From NCBI GenBank assembly GCA_003501385.1, contig DNPN01000026.1, positions 1-21,980 of the forward strand: a DNA stretch of 21,980 nt, in the 5' to 3' direction. Made by a program: the position numbers and the translations under genes. The notes under the pieces are model-generated. The model was not told where the DNA came from. It searched no databases and saw nothing but the letters and a program-made list of their open reading frames with translations. Positions within the stretch are counted from its first letter, which is position 1, and every line of letters begins with the position of its first letter. This DNA is from Rhizobium sp. (GTDB lineage: Bacteria > Pseudomonadota > Alphaproteobacteria > Rhizobiales > Rhizobiaceae). Below are positions 8,555-15,905 of this stretch, in pieces.

Positions 8555-8571
8555 CATATTGATATTATATG
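8555..8571. promoter_or_regulatory. Candidate HipB operator/promoter upstream of hipB
   Basis: The AT-rich run before hipB contains CATAT (8555-8559) and ATATG (8567-8571) arms around a seven-base centre. ATTGATCGAT (8456-8465) and its exact inverse ATCGATCAAT (8580-8589) lie to either side, the latter covering the hipB start. HipB proteins autorepress through palindromes overlapping the promoter, so these are candidate operators. No convincing -35/-10 pair could be fixed. Confidence 0.3.
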
Positions 8572-8587
8572 TATGATGGATCGATCA

Positions 8588-8929
8588 ATGCCAGCGACAA
8601 AGAAGCAGAGTTACGCACGATATACGATTGCTGCCGTCAGCGTTTTAGGAAACATGATCCAGCTTGAACGCAAATCGCGCAAGATGACGGCGCAGGAGCT
8701 TGCCGGCCGTCTTGGCGTGACACGCGGGACTGTTCAGCGGCTCGAACAAGGAGATCCTAAAGTGGAACTGGGAGTTGCCTTTGAGGCATGTACCATTCTC
8801 GGCATTCGCCTTTTCGACGACGATCTTGGTGACATGACGTTCAGAAACGAAGAACTCCAGAAGCGTCTTACGCTCTTGCCCAAATATGCCCGTCCACGAA
8901 AACAGATAGCGATCGACGATGACTTCTAA
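8588..8929 (+). CDS. hipB: HipB-like antitoxin, XRE helix-turn-helix
   Basis: The 113-residue product has an XRE/Cro-type helix-turn-helix (about residues 22-75: NMIQLERKSRKMTAQELAGRLGVTRGTVQRLEQGDPKVELGVAFEACTILGI) and a charged tail. It lies immediately before, and overlaps by 11 bases, a HipA kinase, the standard hipBA arrangement in which HipB binds the operator and neutralises HipA. I chose ATG 8588 because GGA precedes it at suitable spacing and translation begins close to the domain; ATGs at 8549 and 8552 extend it by 12-13 residues through the AT-rich promoter-like stretch. The C-terminal Arg/Lys segment followed by IDDDF is a possible HipA contact tail. Confidence 0.88.
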   Translation: MPATKKQSYARYTIAAVSVLGNMIQLERKSRKMTAQELAGRLGVTRGTVQRLEQGDPKVELGVAFEACTILGIRLFDDDLGDMTFRNEELQKRLTLLPKYARPRKQIAIDDDF

Positions 8930-10232
8930 AAAGCAGCAGCCAACAGAAGCGTTCGTCTGGGTGTGGCTATCGGAAAACGCAGATCCGGTGGTGGCTGGCC
9001 GCCTTGTCGCGACGAATGGGGAGATCAGCTTCGTTTATGGTCGATCCTATCTTCAAAATCCGAGTGCGGTTGCCCTCTATCTTCCGGAATTGCCGCTTGA
9101 AGCGGGCGAGATACGCCCCCTTCACGGCCTCTCAATGCCGAGTTCCATTCGTGACGCCTCTCCTGACGCATGGGGACGCCGGGTTATCCTCAATCGCGCG
9201 TTCGGCGTGAAGGGAGGCAAACTGAATGGACTAGACCTTGATGAACTGACATTTCTGCTAGAGTCAGGCTCAGACCGAATTGGGGCACTCGATTTCCAAG
9301 CATCGGCGACAAAATACATCAGCCGCGGGACCGGCCACGCCACGCTTGATCAACTGATGACTGCCGCAGAGCGGGTTGAAATGAACCTTCCACTTAGTGC
9401 CGAGCTGGATCAGGCGCTCCACCACGGCAGCTCAATCGGAGGGGCAAGACCAAAAGCCTTGATCGACGACGACACGCGCAAATACATCGCAAAATTCTCG
9501 AGCACCTCTGACACTTATAGCGTGGTGAAGGGCGAATATATTGCCATGCGCCTGGCTGCGCTTTCAGGGCTTAACGTGTCGCCCGTAAAAATCGTCCGCG
9601 CGTCCGGGAGGGACGTATTGCTTGTCCAGCGGTTTGATCGCATTCACGCCGGCAACGCTTGGTATCGGCGATCCATGATCTCCGCATTGACCATGCTGGA
9701 GCTCGACGAAATGCACGCGCGATACGCGAGCTATCAGGACCTGGCTGAAACCGTACGCATGCGTTTTACGGCCGTTCCAGAAACATTGAGAGAGTTGTTT
9801 TCGCGTCTATGTTTCAACATTCTCGTTGGAAATACCGACGATCATGCCAGAAATCATGCTGCATTTTGGAACGGTGCTTCTCTGACGCTCACACCGGCAT
9901 ACGATATTTGTCCACAACCGCGTGCAGGAGGCGAAGTGGGCCAAGCGATGTTGATCATTGAGCAGGACAGGAGCAGCAAGATCGCAACCTGTCTCGCCGC
10001 AGCGTCGCATTTTCACTTGAGCCGGGCTGAGGCGATCGAAATCGTCGGCCATCAACTGCGGACGATCGGAAACAACTGGCGGGCCTTGTGCGCGGAGGCT
10101 GCCTTGGGTGAAGTGGATCGCACCCTGTTTTGGGGAAGGCAGTTCCTAAACCCTTACGCGTTCTATGGCCTTGATGGTGATGCGAGCGAGTTGACGACGA
10201 TGGCAGACACGATACGGGCTGAGCAAGCATAA
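8919..10232 (+). CDS. hipA: HipA-like serine/threonine kinase toxin
   Basis: HipA toxins are kinases that inhibit growth; E. coli HipA phosphorylates glutamyl-tRNA synthetase, but targets differ among homologues. The 437-residue product has the N-terminal HipA domain (about 10-115), the P-loop-like SSIGGARPK (171-179, with Ser172 aligned to the autophosphorylated serine of E. coli HipA), a kinase lysine in YIAKFSS (K192), the catalytic-loop motif NTDDHARN (305-312) and the metal-binding AYDICP (327-332). All key residues are present and length is normal, so it should be active. ATG 8919 overlaps the hipB stop by 11 bases, giving tight coupling. The target cannot be told from sequence. Confidence 0.93.
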   Translation: MTSKKQQPTEAFVWVWLSENADPVVAGRLVATNGEISFVYGRSYLQNPSAVALYLPELPLEAGEIRPLHGLSMPSSIRDASPDAWGRRVILNRAFGVKGGKLNGLDLDELTFLLESGSDRIGALDFQASATKYISRGTGHATLDQLMTAAERVEMNLPLSAELDQALHHGSSIGGARPKALIDDDTRKYIAKFSSTSDTYSVVKGEYIAMRLAALSGLNVSPVKIVRASGRDVLLVQRFDRIHAGNAWYRRSMISALTMLELDEMHARYASYQDLAETVRMRFTAVPETLRELFSRLCFNILVGNTDDHARNHAAFWNGASLTLTPAYDICPQPRAGGEVGQAMLIIEQDRSSKIATCLAAASHFHLSRAEAIEIVGHQLRTIGNNWRALCAEAALGEVDRTLFWGRQFLNPYAFYGLDGDASELTTMADTIRAEQA

Positions 10233-10257
10233 TCAGTTGTTCGTCCGATCCGGCCAC

Positions 10258-10325
10258 GACTTCCGTACATTGTTATTGCACTAATTTTATGCATTTGGCT
10301 TGCACTAATTTTATGCCTTGAGACC
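10258..10325. repeat. 68-bp repeat copy 1 with tandem TTGCACTAATTTTATGC units
   Basis: Contains the exact 17-mer TTGCACTAATTTTATGC twice (10276-10292 and 10300-10316, 24-base period). The whole 68 bases align without gaps to 19075-19142 at about 79% identity. Each unit is itself a near-palindrome (GCA-TAA-TTA-TGC). It sits between hipA and the MazE-like gene. Possible roles are paired regulator sites feeding the mazEF promoter, or a remnant terminus of an insertion sequence with internal repeats; neither is proven. Confidence 0.75.
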
Positions 10326-10368
10326 ATAATTAAATTTCGCAATGACAGTTTCATACGAGCCTTAATAC

Positions 10369-10380
10369 GTTACATGTAAC
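10369..10380. promoter_or_regulatory. Palindrome upstream of the MazE-like antitoxin
   Basis: GTTACATGTAAC is a perfect 12-base palindrome ending 20 bases before the ATG at 10401. Antitoxins of MazEF-type operons commonly autoregulate through palindromes at this position. An AT-rich CATAATTAAAT stretch at 10325-10335 could supply a -10 element. Confidence 0.4.
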
Positions 10381-10400
10381 AACCACGCGAAAGGCCTGTC

Positions 10401-10625
10401 ATGCCGACACCGATCAATGAACGGGTTCAAAAGCGCCGAGATGCACTGCGTGCGGCTGGATTACGCCCGGTCCAAATTTGGGTTCCAGATACACGCCGAC
10501 CCGGCTTTACTGAAGAATGTCACCGCCAGTCTATGGTCGTTGCCGCTGCGGATGCAGCCGATCATGACCTCGACGCGTTCATGGACGCAGCCCTGATTGA
10601 CATCAACGATGAGGATGAGGCGTGA
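10401..10625 (+). CDS. MazE-like antitoxin, DUF3018 family
   Basis: The 74-residue product matches the DUF3018 antitoxin pattern. It opens with a short NERVQKRRDALRAAGLRPVQIWVPDTRRPGF block (about residues 6-36), in which the basic first part resembles a DNA-binding element. The acidic tail (DAADHDLDAFMDAALIDINDEDEA) is the part that usually wraps the toxin. An AAAGG site lies about ten bases before the ATG. Its stop overlaps the GTG of the following MazF-like toxin (GTGA), the classical antitoxin-toxin coupling. Short length and composition fit the family closely. Confidence 0.88.
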   Translation: MPTPINERVQKRRDALRAAGLRPVQIWVPDTRRPGFTEECHRQSMVVAAADAADHDLDAFMDAALIDINDEDEA

Positions 10626-10939
10626 GGCGTGGCGAACTGGTGACCGTCGCAATGCCGGGAGATTTCGAGAAACCTCGGCCAGCACTTGTGATCCAGTCTG
10701 ACAGGTTTGATCAACCGGGATCGGTCACTGTCTTGCTCCTATCAGGAACTTTGGTTGATGCTCCTCTGAACCGCTTGACGATCGATCCAACCCTCGAGAA
10801 TGGCCTGCGTAAACCCTCGCAAGTGATGGTCGATAAGGCAATGACGGTGAAACGTGACAAACTTGGCCCACCCTTCGGTCGCCTTAATGATGAAGCAATG
10901 CTGTCTGTTACAAGATCACTCGCGGTTTTTTCGGCCTAG
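10622..10939 (+). CDS. MazF/PemK-family endoribonuclease toxin
   Basis: MazF/PemK toxins are sequence-specific mRNA or tRNA/rRNA endoribonucleases. The 105-residue product has the family's opening RRGELVTVAMPGDFEKPRPALVIQSD (residues 2-27), a beta-rich core and the conserved C-terminal RKPSQVMVDKAMTVKRDKLGPPFGRL segment. The start is GTG 10622, overlapping the antitoxin stop by four bases. Length is typical. It is the second toxin-antitoxin pair in this segment, after hipBA, and is transcribed the same way. Cleavage specificity cannot be predicted. Confidence 0.92.
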   Translation: MRRGELVTVAMPGDFEKPRPALVIQSDRFDQPGSVTVLLLSGTLVDAPLNRLTIDPTLENGLRKPSQVMVDKAMTVKRDKLGPPFGRLNDEAMLSVTRSLAVFSA

Positions 10940-11013
10940 CGTGAACGTTCATCCCGATCGTCAATGTCAGTACGCGTCGGCATGTGGAGGGCAGCTCAGG
11001 AGGGGGGGGCGGA

Positions 11014-11045
11014 AGGGACCCTGCTAGAGGGCCACAGCAGGCCCT
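11014..11045. other. Imperfect inverted repeat after mazF
   Basis: AGGG...CCTGCT (11014-11025) pairs with AGCAGG...CCCT (11036-11045) around a ten-base loop, with a small bulge. There is no following T-tract, so it is at best a weak terminator for the mazEF-like transcript. The rest of 10940-11199 shows no gene. Confidence 0.3.
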
Positions 11046-11199
11046 ATCGGTCATTTGTTTAGGATGTTGAGTTTTGCGTGCAATTGAACCTATTTATCGT
11101 TTCGGCTTCAGCCGCTCGAGCACGGAAACGTCTTCCGCGCAACTCCTTGCAACGGTTTGGACAGGATATCTCAGAGAACCGTGCTAGATCCGCTAATCT

Positions 11200-11619
11200 C
11201 TAAAATGTCTTCTTCAACCATATGCAGGCATGACCGGGAGGAAGTCCCTCAATCCGGCCAAACTCCTCATAGCCATTCTGACGGTAAAAATCAGGCGCTT
11301 GAAAGCTGAATGTATCCACGTAGGCACCGACGCATCCGCGTCCGCGCGACTCGTCTTCTGCCTTCTTGATCAATTGCCCGCCGATGCCATGGCCGCGTGC
11401 CGAGGAAGACACCCAAAGCCAATCAATGAACAGCCACGAATAAAATGTCCGACCTTTTAGTCCGCCGCAAACATTGCCGTTGTTCCCTCGCGCGATGACC
11501 CATAGATCCCTTGCGTCGTCAGGGCCTGCCCGCTCGGCATTGAAAATATCGAGGCCGTCATCAATGAAGCGCTGCACCTCTTTGTCTGGCGAAACCTCTA
11601 CCTCGATTTGGATAGTCAA
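11200..11619 (-). CDS. GNAT-family N-acetyltransferase
   Basis: GNAT enzymes transfer acetyl from acetyl-CoA to an amine on a small molecule, peptide or protein. The 139-residue product shows the core fold: a beta strand with FIDWLWVSSSARGHGIGGQLIKKAE, containing the acetyl-CoA pyrophosphate loop (RGHGIG, about residues 75-80), and the C-terminal YVDTFSFQAPDFYRQNGYEEFGRIEGLPPG motif typical of the family. It is the last gene of the minus-strand block, 85 bases after the MFS gene at 11705. The substrate is unknown; proximity to exporters and a hydrolase makes detoxification possible but unproven. Confidence 0.88.
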   Translation of the reverse strand: MTIQIEVEVSPDKEVQRFIDDGLDIFNAERAGPDDARDLWVIARGNNGNVCGGLKGRTFYSWLFIDWLWVSSSARGHGIGGQLIKKAEDESRGRGCVGAYVDTFSFQAPDFYRQNGYEEFGRIEGLPPGHACIWLKKTF

Positions 11620-11704
11620 CGCCCTCTATGCCTCAATATTCCAGCCACTATTCTCGGCGCAAGTCTGCCAGCTTTCCGCGCTCGGATAAAGTGCCGATGC
11701 CACA

Positions 11705-12919
11705 TCACGCATTCCGCAACACGTCTGCCTTGATCGACGGCCGACGGCGACTGAGCAAAAACAGGATCAAGAGCGCACCGCATGAACATAGTGTGGCGAG
11801 GCCAAGGAGAGCGTGACTGCCAAACTTTGTCAGCAAACTGATAAGGATCGGAGGTGATACGGCGGAAATTAGATTGAGCGGCAGCGCGATGCGTGACGTT
11901 GCTTTGGCAAATTCGGCCTTGTCGTAGAATACCAAAGGGATGGTGGCCCGGGATACAGCCAGCGCGCCGCTGCCCAAGCCATAAATCAAAATAAAACAGG
12001 TGATTGTCCAATAGGTGCCATCGCTGACGATGAGCAGCAGCATGGCGACAGGCAGGCCAATACCGGCGACGAGTCCGGTGGTGATCCCATCCCATCGACC
12101 GCCACCGACGAAATCCAAGCCGCGAGCACACACCTGAATGACCTCCAGCATCGAGCCGAAGGCAATCGCCTGCGACTTCGATAGTCCCTCCGCCTGCAAG
12201 AGTTCGATCAGCACTGCAGAAAAACCGAAGGTAACGAAGGCATTGAGCGCAATTGCTGTCACGATGAGAGCGAATGTGCCCTTGCGTGTCATAGTCGCCG
12301 GCCCGGTTGCCGACTCTGACGGGCTCACCGCTTCCCCCGGAGATGCACTGCGTGGCAAGCCGAAGAAATAAAATGGCAGGCAGACCAGCACCATCATTGC
12401 CGCATAGGAGAGGCAGGTGCCACGCCAGCCAACCGCCTCAGAGATCAATGCGGTCGTCGGCCAAAAGACGCTACTGGACAGGCCCGTTACCAACATGAGG
12501 GCACCAATGGCGCTCTTGGCATTTCGGCCAGCGACTTCATTCAGCATGATATAGGCGGCTGTGGTCAGTGTAGCGCTGCCGGCCGTACCAAGGATCACCC
12601 AGGCCGCGAAATAGAGCACTGGCCCTGTTGAAACGGAAAGCAGCAAAAAGCCCGGCGCAGCAAGAAAAGCCCCGGCCATCATTACGCGACGAGCACCGAA
12701 GCGCATAAATCCCTTCGCCAGCACGGGAGCCCAAAGGCCCATGACGACATACAGGACTGACGTGCCAGCGAAGACCGCCTCGATGTTCATACCAAGATCT
12801 GCGACAATCTGCCGGCCGATGATTGCGGGAAGGCTGACCGTACCCCACCCAATGACCTGCGTCACCGCAAGGACGAAGAGAACACCGATGATCTTCCTGT
12901 CGGGTCTGGATAACCGCAT
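11705..12919 (-). CDS. MFS transporter (unassigned substrate)
   Basis: The 404-residue polytopic protein has a pattern consistent with 12 transmembrane helices. A central hydrophilic loop (RSASPGEAVSPSESATGPATMTRKG, around residues 190-215) separates the two six-helix halves. GFMRFGARRVMMAG after the second helix fits the MFS loop 2-3 signature (G-x-x-x-D/F-R-x-G-x-R-R). It resembles monocarboxylate/arabinose-efflux type permeases in general plan. ATG 12919 is preferred; a TTG at 12937 would add six residues (MRLAAS) but has no ribosome site. Substrate cannot be assigned. Confidence 0.85.
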   Translation of the reverse strand: MRLSRPDRKIIGVLFVLAVTQVIGWGTVSLPAIIGRQIVADLGMNIEAVFAGTSVLYVVMGLWAPVLAKGFMRFGARRVMMAGAFLAAPGFLLLSVSTGPVLYFAAWVILGTAGSATLTTAAYIMLNEVAGRNAKSAIGALMLVTGLSSSVFWPTTALISEAVGWRGTCLSYAAMMVLVCLPFYFFGLPRSASPGEAVSPSESATGPATMTRKGTFALIVTAIALNAFVTFGFSAVLIELLQAEGLSKSQAIAFGSMLEVIQVCARGLDFVGGGRWDGITTGLVAGIGLPVAMLLLIVSDGTYWTITCFILIYGLGSGALAVSRATIPLVFYDKAEFAKATSRIALPLNLISAVSPPILISLLTKFGSHALLGLATLCSCGALLILFLLSRRRPSIKADVLRNA

Positions 12920-13219
12920 AGAGGCCGCCAATCGCAATTAAAATTGCTGGTTAGCGGCTTCAGATGTCAAGTGGATGACAGAAGTGTCCAAGTGCGACGA
13001 ACCAATGTTGGAAAAGTCAGAGGTTCCGCGACAAGTGTCGCCTGTCCAGATCAGACCGTATCCGCGAATGCATTTAGCTCGTCCACGCTGCGAAGTTGAA
13101 CTAGCGGCTTGCCTTGGACTTCCGCCTCTGCGCAAAGGATGACCCAACCATCAGATAGCAAGAGAACGCAGGATCACAAGAAATAACGGTCAACCGGATG
13201 CCATTGCCAACCTCTAGCC
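12920..13219. other. Intergenic region with GACA/TGTC inverted repeats
   Basis: This 300-base gap between the two minus-strand MFS genes has no convincing gene. It holds several GACA/TGTC arms: TGTCA (12965-12969) facing TGACA (12976-12980), GACA-gaag-TGTC (12977-12988), and GCGACA-AG-TGTCGC (13028-13041), a perfect 14-base inverted repeat. They lie 45-125 bases upstream of the 12919 start and may be operator sites for the MFS gene, although no dedicated regulator gene is adjacent. Confidence 0.35.
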
Positions 13220-14464
13220 CTAAGTCGACATGTCAGGTTCATCTGGCAGAACCCGTAATCCTGGCACTGGCGAAAGTAGGATAATGAGAAACTGGATCAA
13301 AAATCCACCCGTTGCCACGAACAAACATGCGGCAACGCCGAAGTAACTCGCGACAAGAGCGCCGATCGCAGCCCCGAGCGGCCTTGAGCCATAGGTGGCG
13401 GTCATGATGAGGGCTGAGACGCGACCAAGCATCGCGTTGGGTGTAACCGCTTGGCGCAGTGTCATCGTCGTGATGGTCCAAAGGATTGGCCCGACTCCGA
13501 ACACGAAAAAACTCATACATACTAACCAGAATGAAGGAAACCACAACGTCAGTAACATGAGGCAAGCCCCACAAAATCCTCCGAGCGGCCCAAGAACAAT
13601 CACGGTTCCAATCGAAAAACGCCGCGCGAGGATTGGCACGATCATGGCTCCTACAATCATACCAACACCATCCACTCCTAACGCGATGCCGACCTGAGTT
13701 GCACTCATGCCGAGATTTTGGACAGCATAGGCAACATAGACCGCCATTAGAACCACCCACGCCGTATTGAAAAAAATCGCCGTGAACAGGATCGGAAGCA
13801 GGAATTTGTGATGTGCAACGAATGCAGCTCCTTCCTTCAGGTCTTGTCGCGGATTGCTGAGAGGGCGCGGTGTCACCTTGTCTTTCGGAACGCTTGCCAA
13901 ATACAGCGCTGCCAGAATGGAAAGTGCAGTTGCAAGCACATAGGCGATAGAAGCGCCGGCCCAACCCACCAACCCACCGCCGAGAGCGGGACCAGCAGCG
14001 AATGCCGCGCTACGAACCAGCTCGAGCCAGCGGTTCGCATCGCCAAGTCGTGCACGAGGTACAATTGAAGGTACGATCGCAGGAGCGGCTACGCTGTAAC
14101 AAACCGTCCCAACGGCCCCAACGAAGCCGAGCACCGCAAGTAGCGGTACATTCAGCATCCCGAACGCCAAAAGTAGCACGACAACGATAAGGGAAAGGCT
14201 ACGCAGCACTTCAGATCCCACCATCAAGGTCTTGCGCGAGGTACGATCAACGGCCAGTCCCGCTGGAATGGATAGTAGCAAAAACGGAAGAGTTTGTGCC
14301 ATTTGCAGCCAGCCGGTTTCAACCGGTCCCGCACCAAGCACCAAAACTGCCGCCAAGGGAGCGGCTGCCAATGCAATCTGCTCGGAAAACTGTGCGAAAA
14401 GATTCGACCAACCTAGGCGTTTGAACTCAGATGGCAGCGAAACAGTCTGAAAATAATTCGACAT
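13220..14464 (-). CDS. MFS transporter, EntS/MFS_3-like exporter family
   Basis: The 414-residue protein has 10-12 predicted membrane helices and resembles the MFS_3 (enterobactin-exporter/DUF894) group. It begins SLPSEFKRLGWSNLFAQFSEQIALAAAPLAAVL, carries the loop 2-3 signature PAGLAVDRTSRKTLMV, and has the conserved AAPAIVPSIVPRARLGDANRWLELVRSAAFAAGPALGGGLVGW block and a late LRQAVTPNAMLGRVSALI motif. The ATG at 14464 (MSNYFQTV) was chosen because TTGAGG lies six bases upstream; ATG 14470 is too close to that site. It follows the hydrolase gene by 160 bases on the same strand. Such proteins export siderophores, macrolides or other small molecules; the substrate is not known. Confidence 0.87.
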   Translation of the reverse strand: MSNYFQTVSLPSEFKRLGWSNLFAQFSEQIALAAAPLAAVLVLGAGPVETGWLQMAQTLPFLLLSIPAGLAVDRTSRKTLMVGSEVLRSLSLIVVVLLLAFGMLNVPLLAVLGFVGAVGTVCYSVAAPAIVPSIVPRARLGDANRWLELVRSAAFAAGPALGGGLVGWAGASIAYVLATALSILAALYLASVPKDKVTPRPLSNPRQDLKEGAAFVAHHKFLLPILFTAIFFNTAWVVLMAVYVAYAVQNLGMSATQVGIALGVDGVGMIVGAMIVPILARRFSIGTVIVLGPLGGFCGACLMLLTLWFPSFWLVCMSFFVFGVGPILWTITTMTLRQAVTPNAMLGRVSALIMTATYGSRPLGAAIGALVASYFGVAACLFVATGGFLIQFLIILLSPVPGLRVLPDEPDMST

Positions 14465-14623
14465 CGGCATCCTCAAGTTAAATATATGAGGACACATGAG
14501 CTGATCTGCAGGGCAGCAAGCCACCCGTTTCTTGCGGTTAAATTCTCTTTGTCGTAATAATCTCAGCTAAATCAAAAATGGCTCACCTGACTTTTACGAC
14601 GTCGCGAAAGACCTGAGAGCGAG

Positions 14624-15646
14624 TCAAAAGTCGGGGCCGGTTTTCGAGAACAATTCGATTGCCAATGCTGCTGCCCGATCATGAATCCACCGGCGATCAA
14701 CGCCAGGCGCATCAGCGCATATTTCAGTTTCACGGACCTTACCCCATTCAGAGCATTCGCACAGAAAGGCGTAGTGACCAGCCATTGGATCAAGCAAACC
14801 CATCGTGCTGCTGGGTAGTTGTTCGTGCACCCATGCAGCGCACAGGTCGGAAGGGGCTTCGATATCAGCGCCGACAGCCGCGATGGCAACCGGCACAGCA
14901 ATCTTGCTCAGGCTTTCGCCCGTCAGGCCCCGCACCGTTGGTGCCGGTGCGCAAAGAAGAGCGGCTTTGATCCTTGAATCCTCATAGGACAATGATTTCC
15001 GGTTCCATGAGGCGCGGAACACGGCACTGGTTTCCAGCAAACGAGCAACCTGCTCCCCAAGGTCCGGAAACTCTCTCGGACCGTTGCCCAAAGGCTTGTC
15101 ATGAGCCCAGTCGAGAAACAACGTCATGTCGGTGATGGCACCGAGCAAAGACAGTACCGTGTACCCCCCGAGAGAGAACCCTGCCGCAAAGGTGCGATCG
15201 AGATCAAGCCGCCCTGCAAATTGCCCCTCCACAGTGTGGTGATCCAGCAAAACAGTAAGGTCACGAGCGCGTTCCCACCAACACAGGAAGCCTTCCGGGC
15301 GATATTGTTCTGAAGCAGTGTTACCATGATGATCAACACCGATGACGACAAAGCCCGCTTTTGCCAAGCGCCAGCTGAGCCATGCAAGACCCGCTGCTGT
15401 TCCTCCGGTTCCATGAGACAGCAACACAACGGGATAGGTCTCTTGTCGGCTTGCCAGGTGCGCGTCGCTGACCACTTCAGCGGTGAGGAAAAAGGAGCGA
15501 GCTGATCCCTCAGAAATAGCGGCTTTTGTCGCGGTATCTTCAGTCGGATACCACGCTGACCAGGCCAGGGGCCGTGGGCCATCACCATCCCAGTTCGATC
15601 GGCCGCTGTCTTCTACCTTACCTGTGGTGAAACCAACCTCGAACAT
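14624..15646 (-). CDS. Alpha/beta hydrolase, predicted dienelactone-hydrolase/PAF-acetylhydrolase-like
   Basis: The ~340-residue product shows an alpha/beta-hydrolase triad; residue numbers count from the ATG at 15655. An oxyanion-region HGTGG lies at 81-85, the nucleophile elbow GFSLGG has Ser161, an acid candidate is D264 in VGADIEAP, and the base H294 is in MAGHYAF. The N-terminus (VGFTTGKVEDSGRSNWDGDGPRPLAWSAWYPT) is typical of the predicted dienelactone hydrolase (COG4188) group, in which that Trp-rich strand precedes the core. Start 15646 is preferred since GGATGG sits five bases before it; ATG 15655 adds three residues. It is probably a cytoplasmic esterase or lipase-like enzyme of unknown substrate. 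It lies first in the minus-strand block with two exporters and an acetyltransferase. Confidence 0.85.
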   Translation of the reverse strand: MFEVGFTTGKVEDSGRSNWDGDGPRPLAWSAWYPTEDTATKAAISEGSARSFFLTAEVVSDAHLASRQETYPVVLLSHGTGGTAAGLAWLSWRLAKAGFVVIGVDHHGNTASEQYRPEGFLCWWERARDLTVLLDHHTVEGQFAGRLDLDRTFAAGFSLGGYTVLSLLGAITDMTLFLDWAHDKPLGNGPREFPDLGEQVARLLETSAVFRASWNRKSLSYEDSRIKAALLCAPAPTVRGLTGESLSKIAVPVAIAAVGADIEAPSDLCAAWVHEQLPSSTMGLLDPMAGHYAFLCECSEWGKVRETEICADAPGVDRRWIHDRAAALAIELFSKTGPDF

Positions 15647-15754
15647 AATTTCCATCCATTGCCAGTTTTATCTTCTGACAGGAGGGGAAAATTACGTAAA
15701 ATTGTCAATGTGGATCGTCGCTTTCTGTTCAAACTTCCATTGGGCCTGATTCCG

Positions 15755-15889
15755 TTGTTTTTGGCCGGATTGCCCAGAAGACCATCGACAAGAACCTCAA
15801 TGTGCAGCCAACCCTTGAAATTCGCCCTGGTTATAATTTTAACATCCTCGTCGATCAGGACATTGTCTTCCCCGAAAGTTATCAATGAT
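15755..15889 (+). pseudogene. 3' remnant of a second trbI
   Basis: The frame reads VVFGRIAQKTIDKNLNVQPTLEIRPGYNFNILVDQDIVFPESYQ and stop, which is the end of a TrbI. It differs from the intact copy in about six residues (RIAQ for RVSE, N for S, E for G). Many base differences are at third positions, so it looks like the end of another functional trbI allele and not a decayed copy. Nothing upstream of about 15755 resembles TrbI, so roughly the first nine-tenths of the gene is missing. It has no start of its own. Confidence 0.85.
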
Positions 15890-15905
15890 CATTCTCGCGG
15901 CGCTG
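15776..15905 (+). repeat. Direct repeat copy B
   Basis: Second copy of the 130-base sequence at 8193-8322, same orientation, six mismatches. Together the copies bracket the hipBA/mazEF/MFS/hydrolase segment. Recombination between them would delete 7,583 bases and rejoin trbI to the sequence now at 15906 onward. Confidence 0.9.

Noticed and set aside
10163..10354. Minus-strand ORF of 63 codons with a repeated HKIS motif
   Set aside because: The repetition is only the translation of the tandem 17-mer repeat; it has no ribosome site and the matching frame in the second copy contains stops.
14485..14520. GCTGATCTGCAG resembles part of a TraR tra box
   Set aside because: The full 18-base dyad is not present, and it lies before an MFS gene, not a tra or trb operon.
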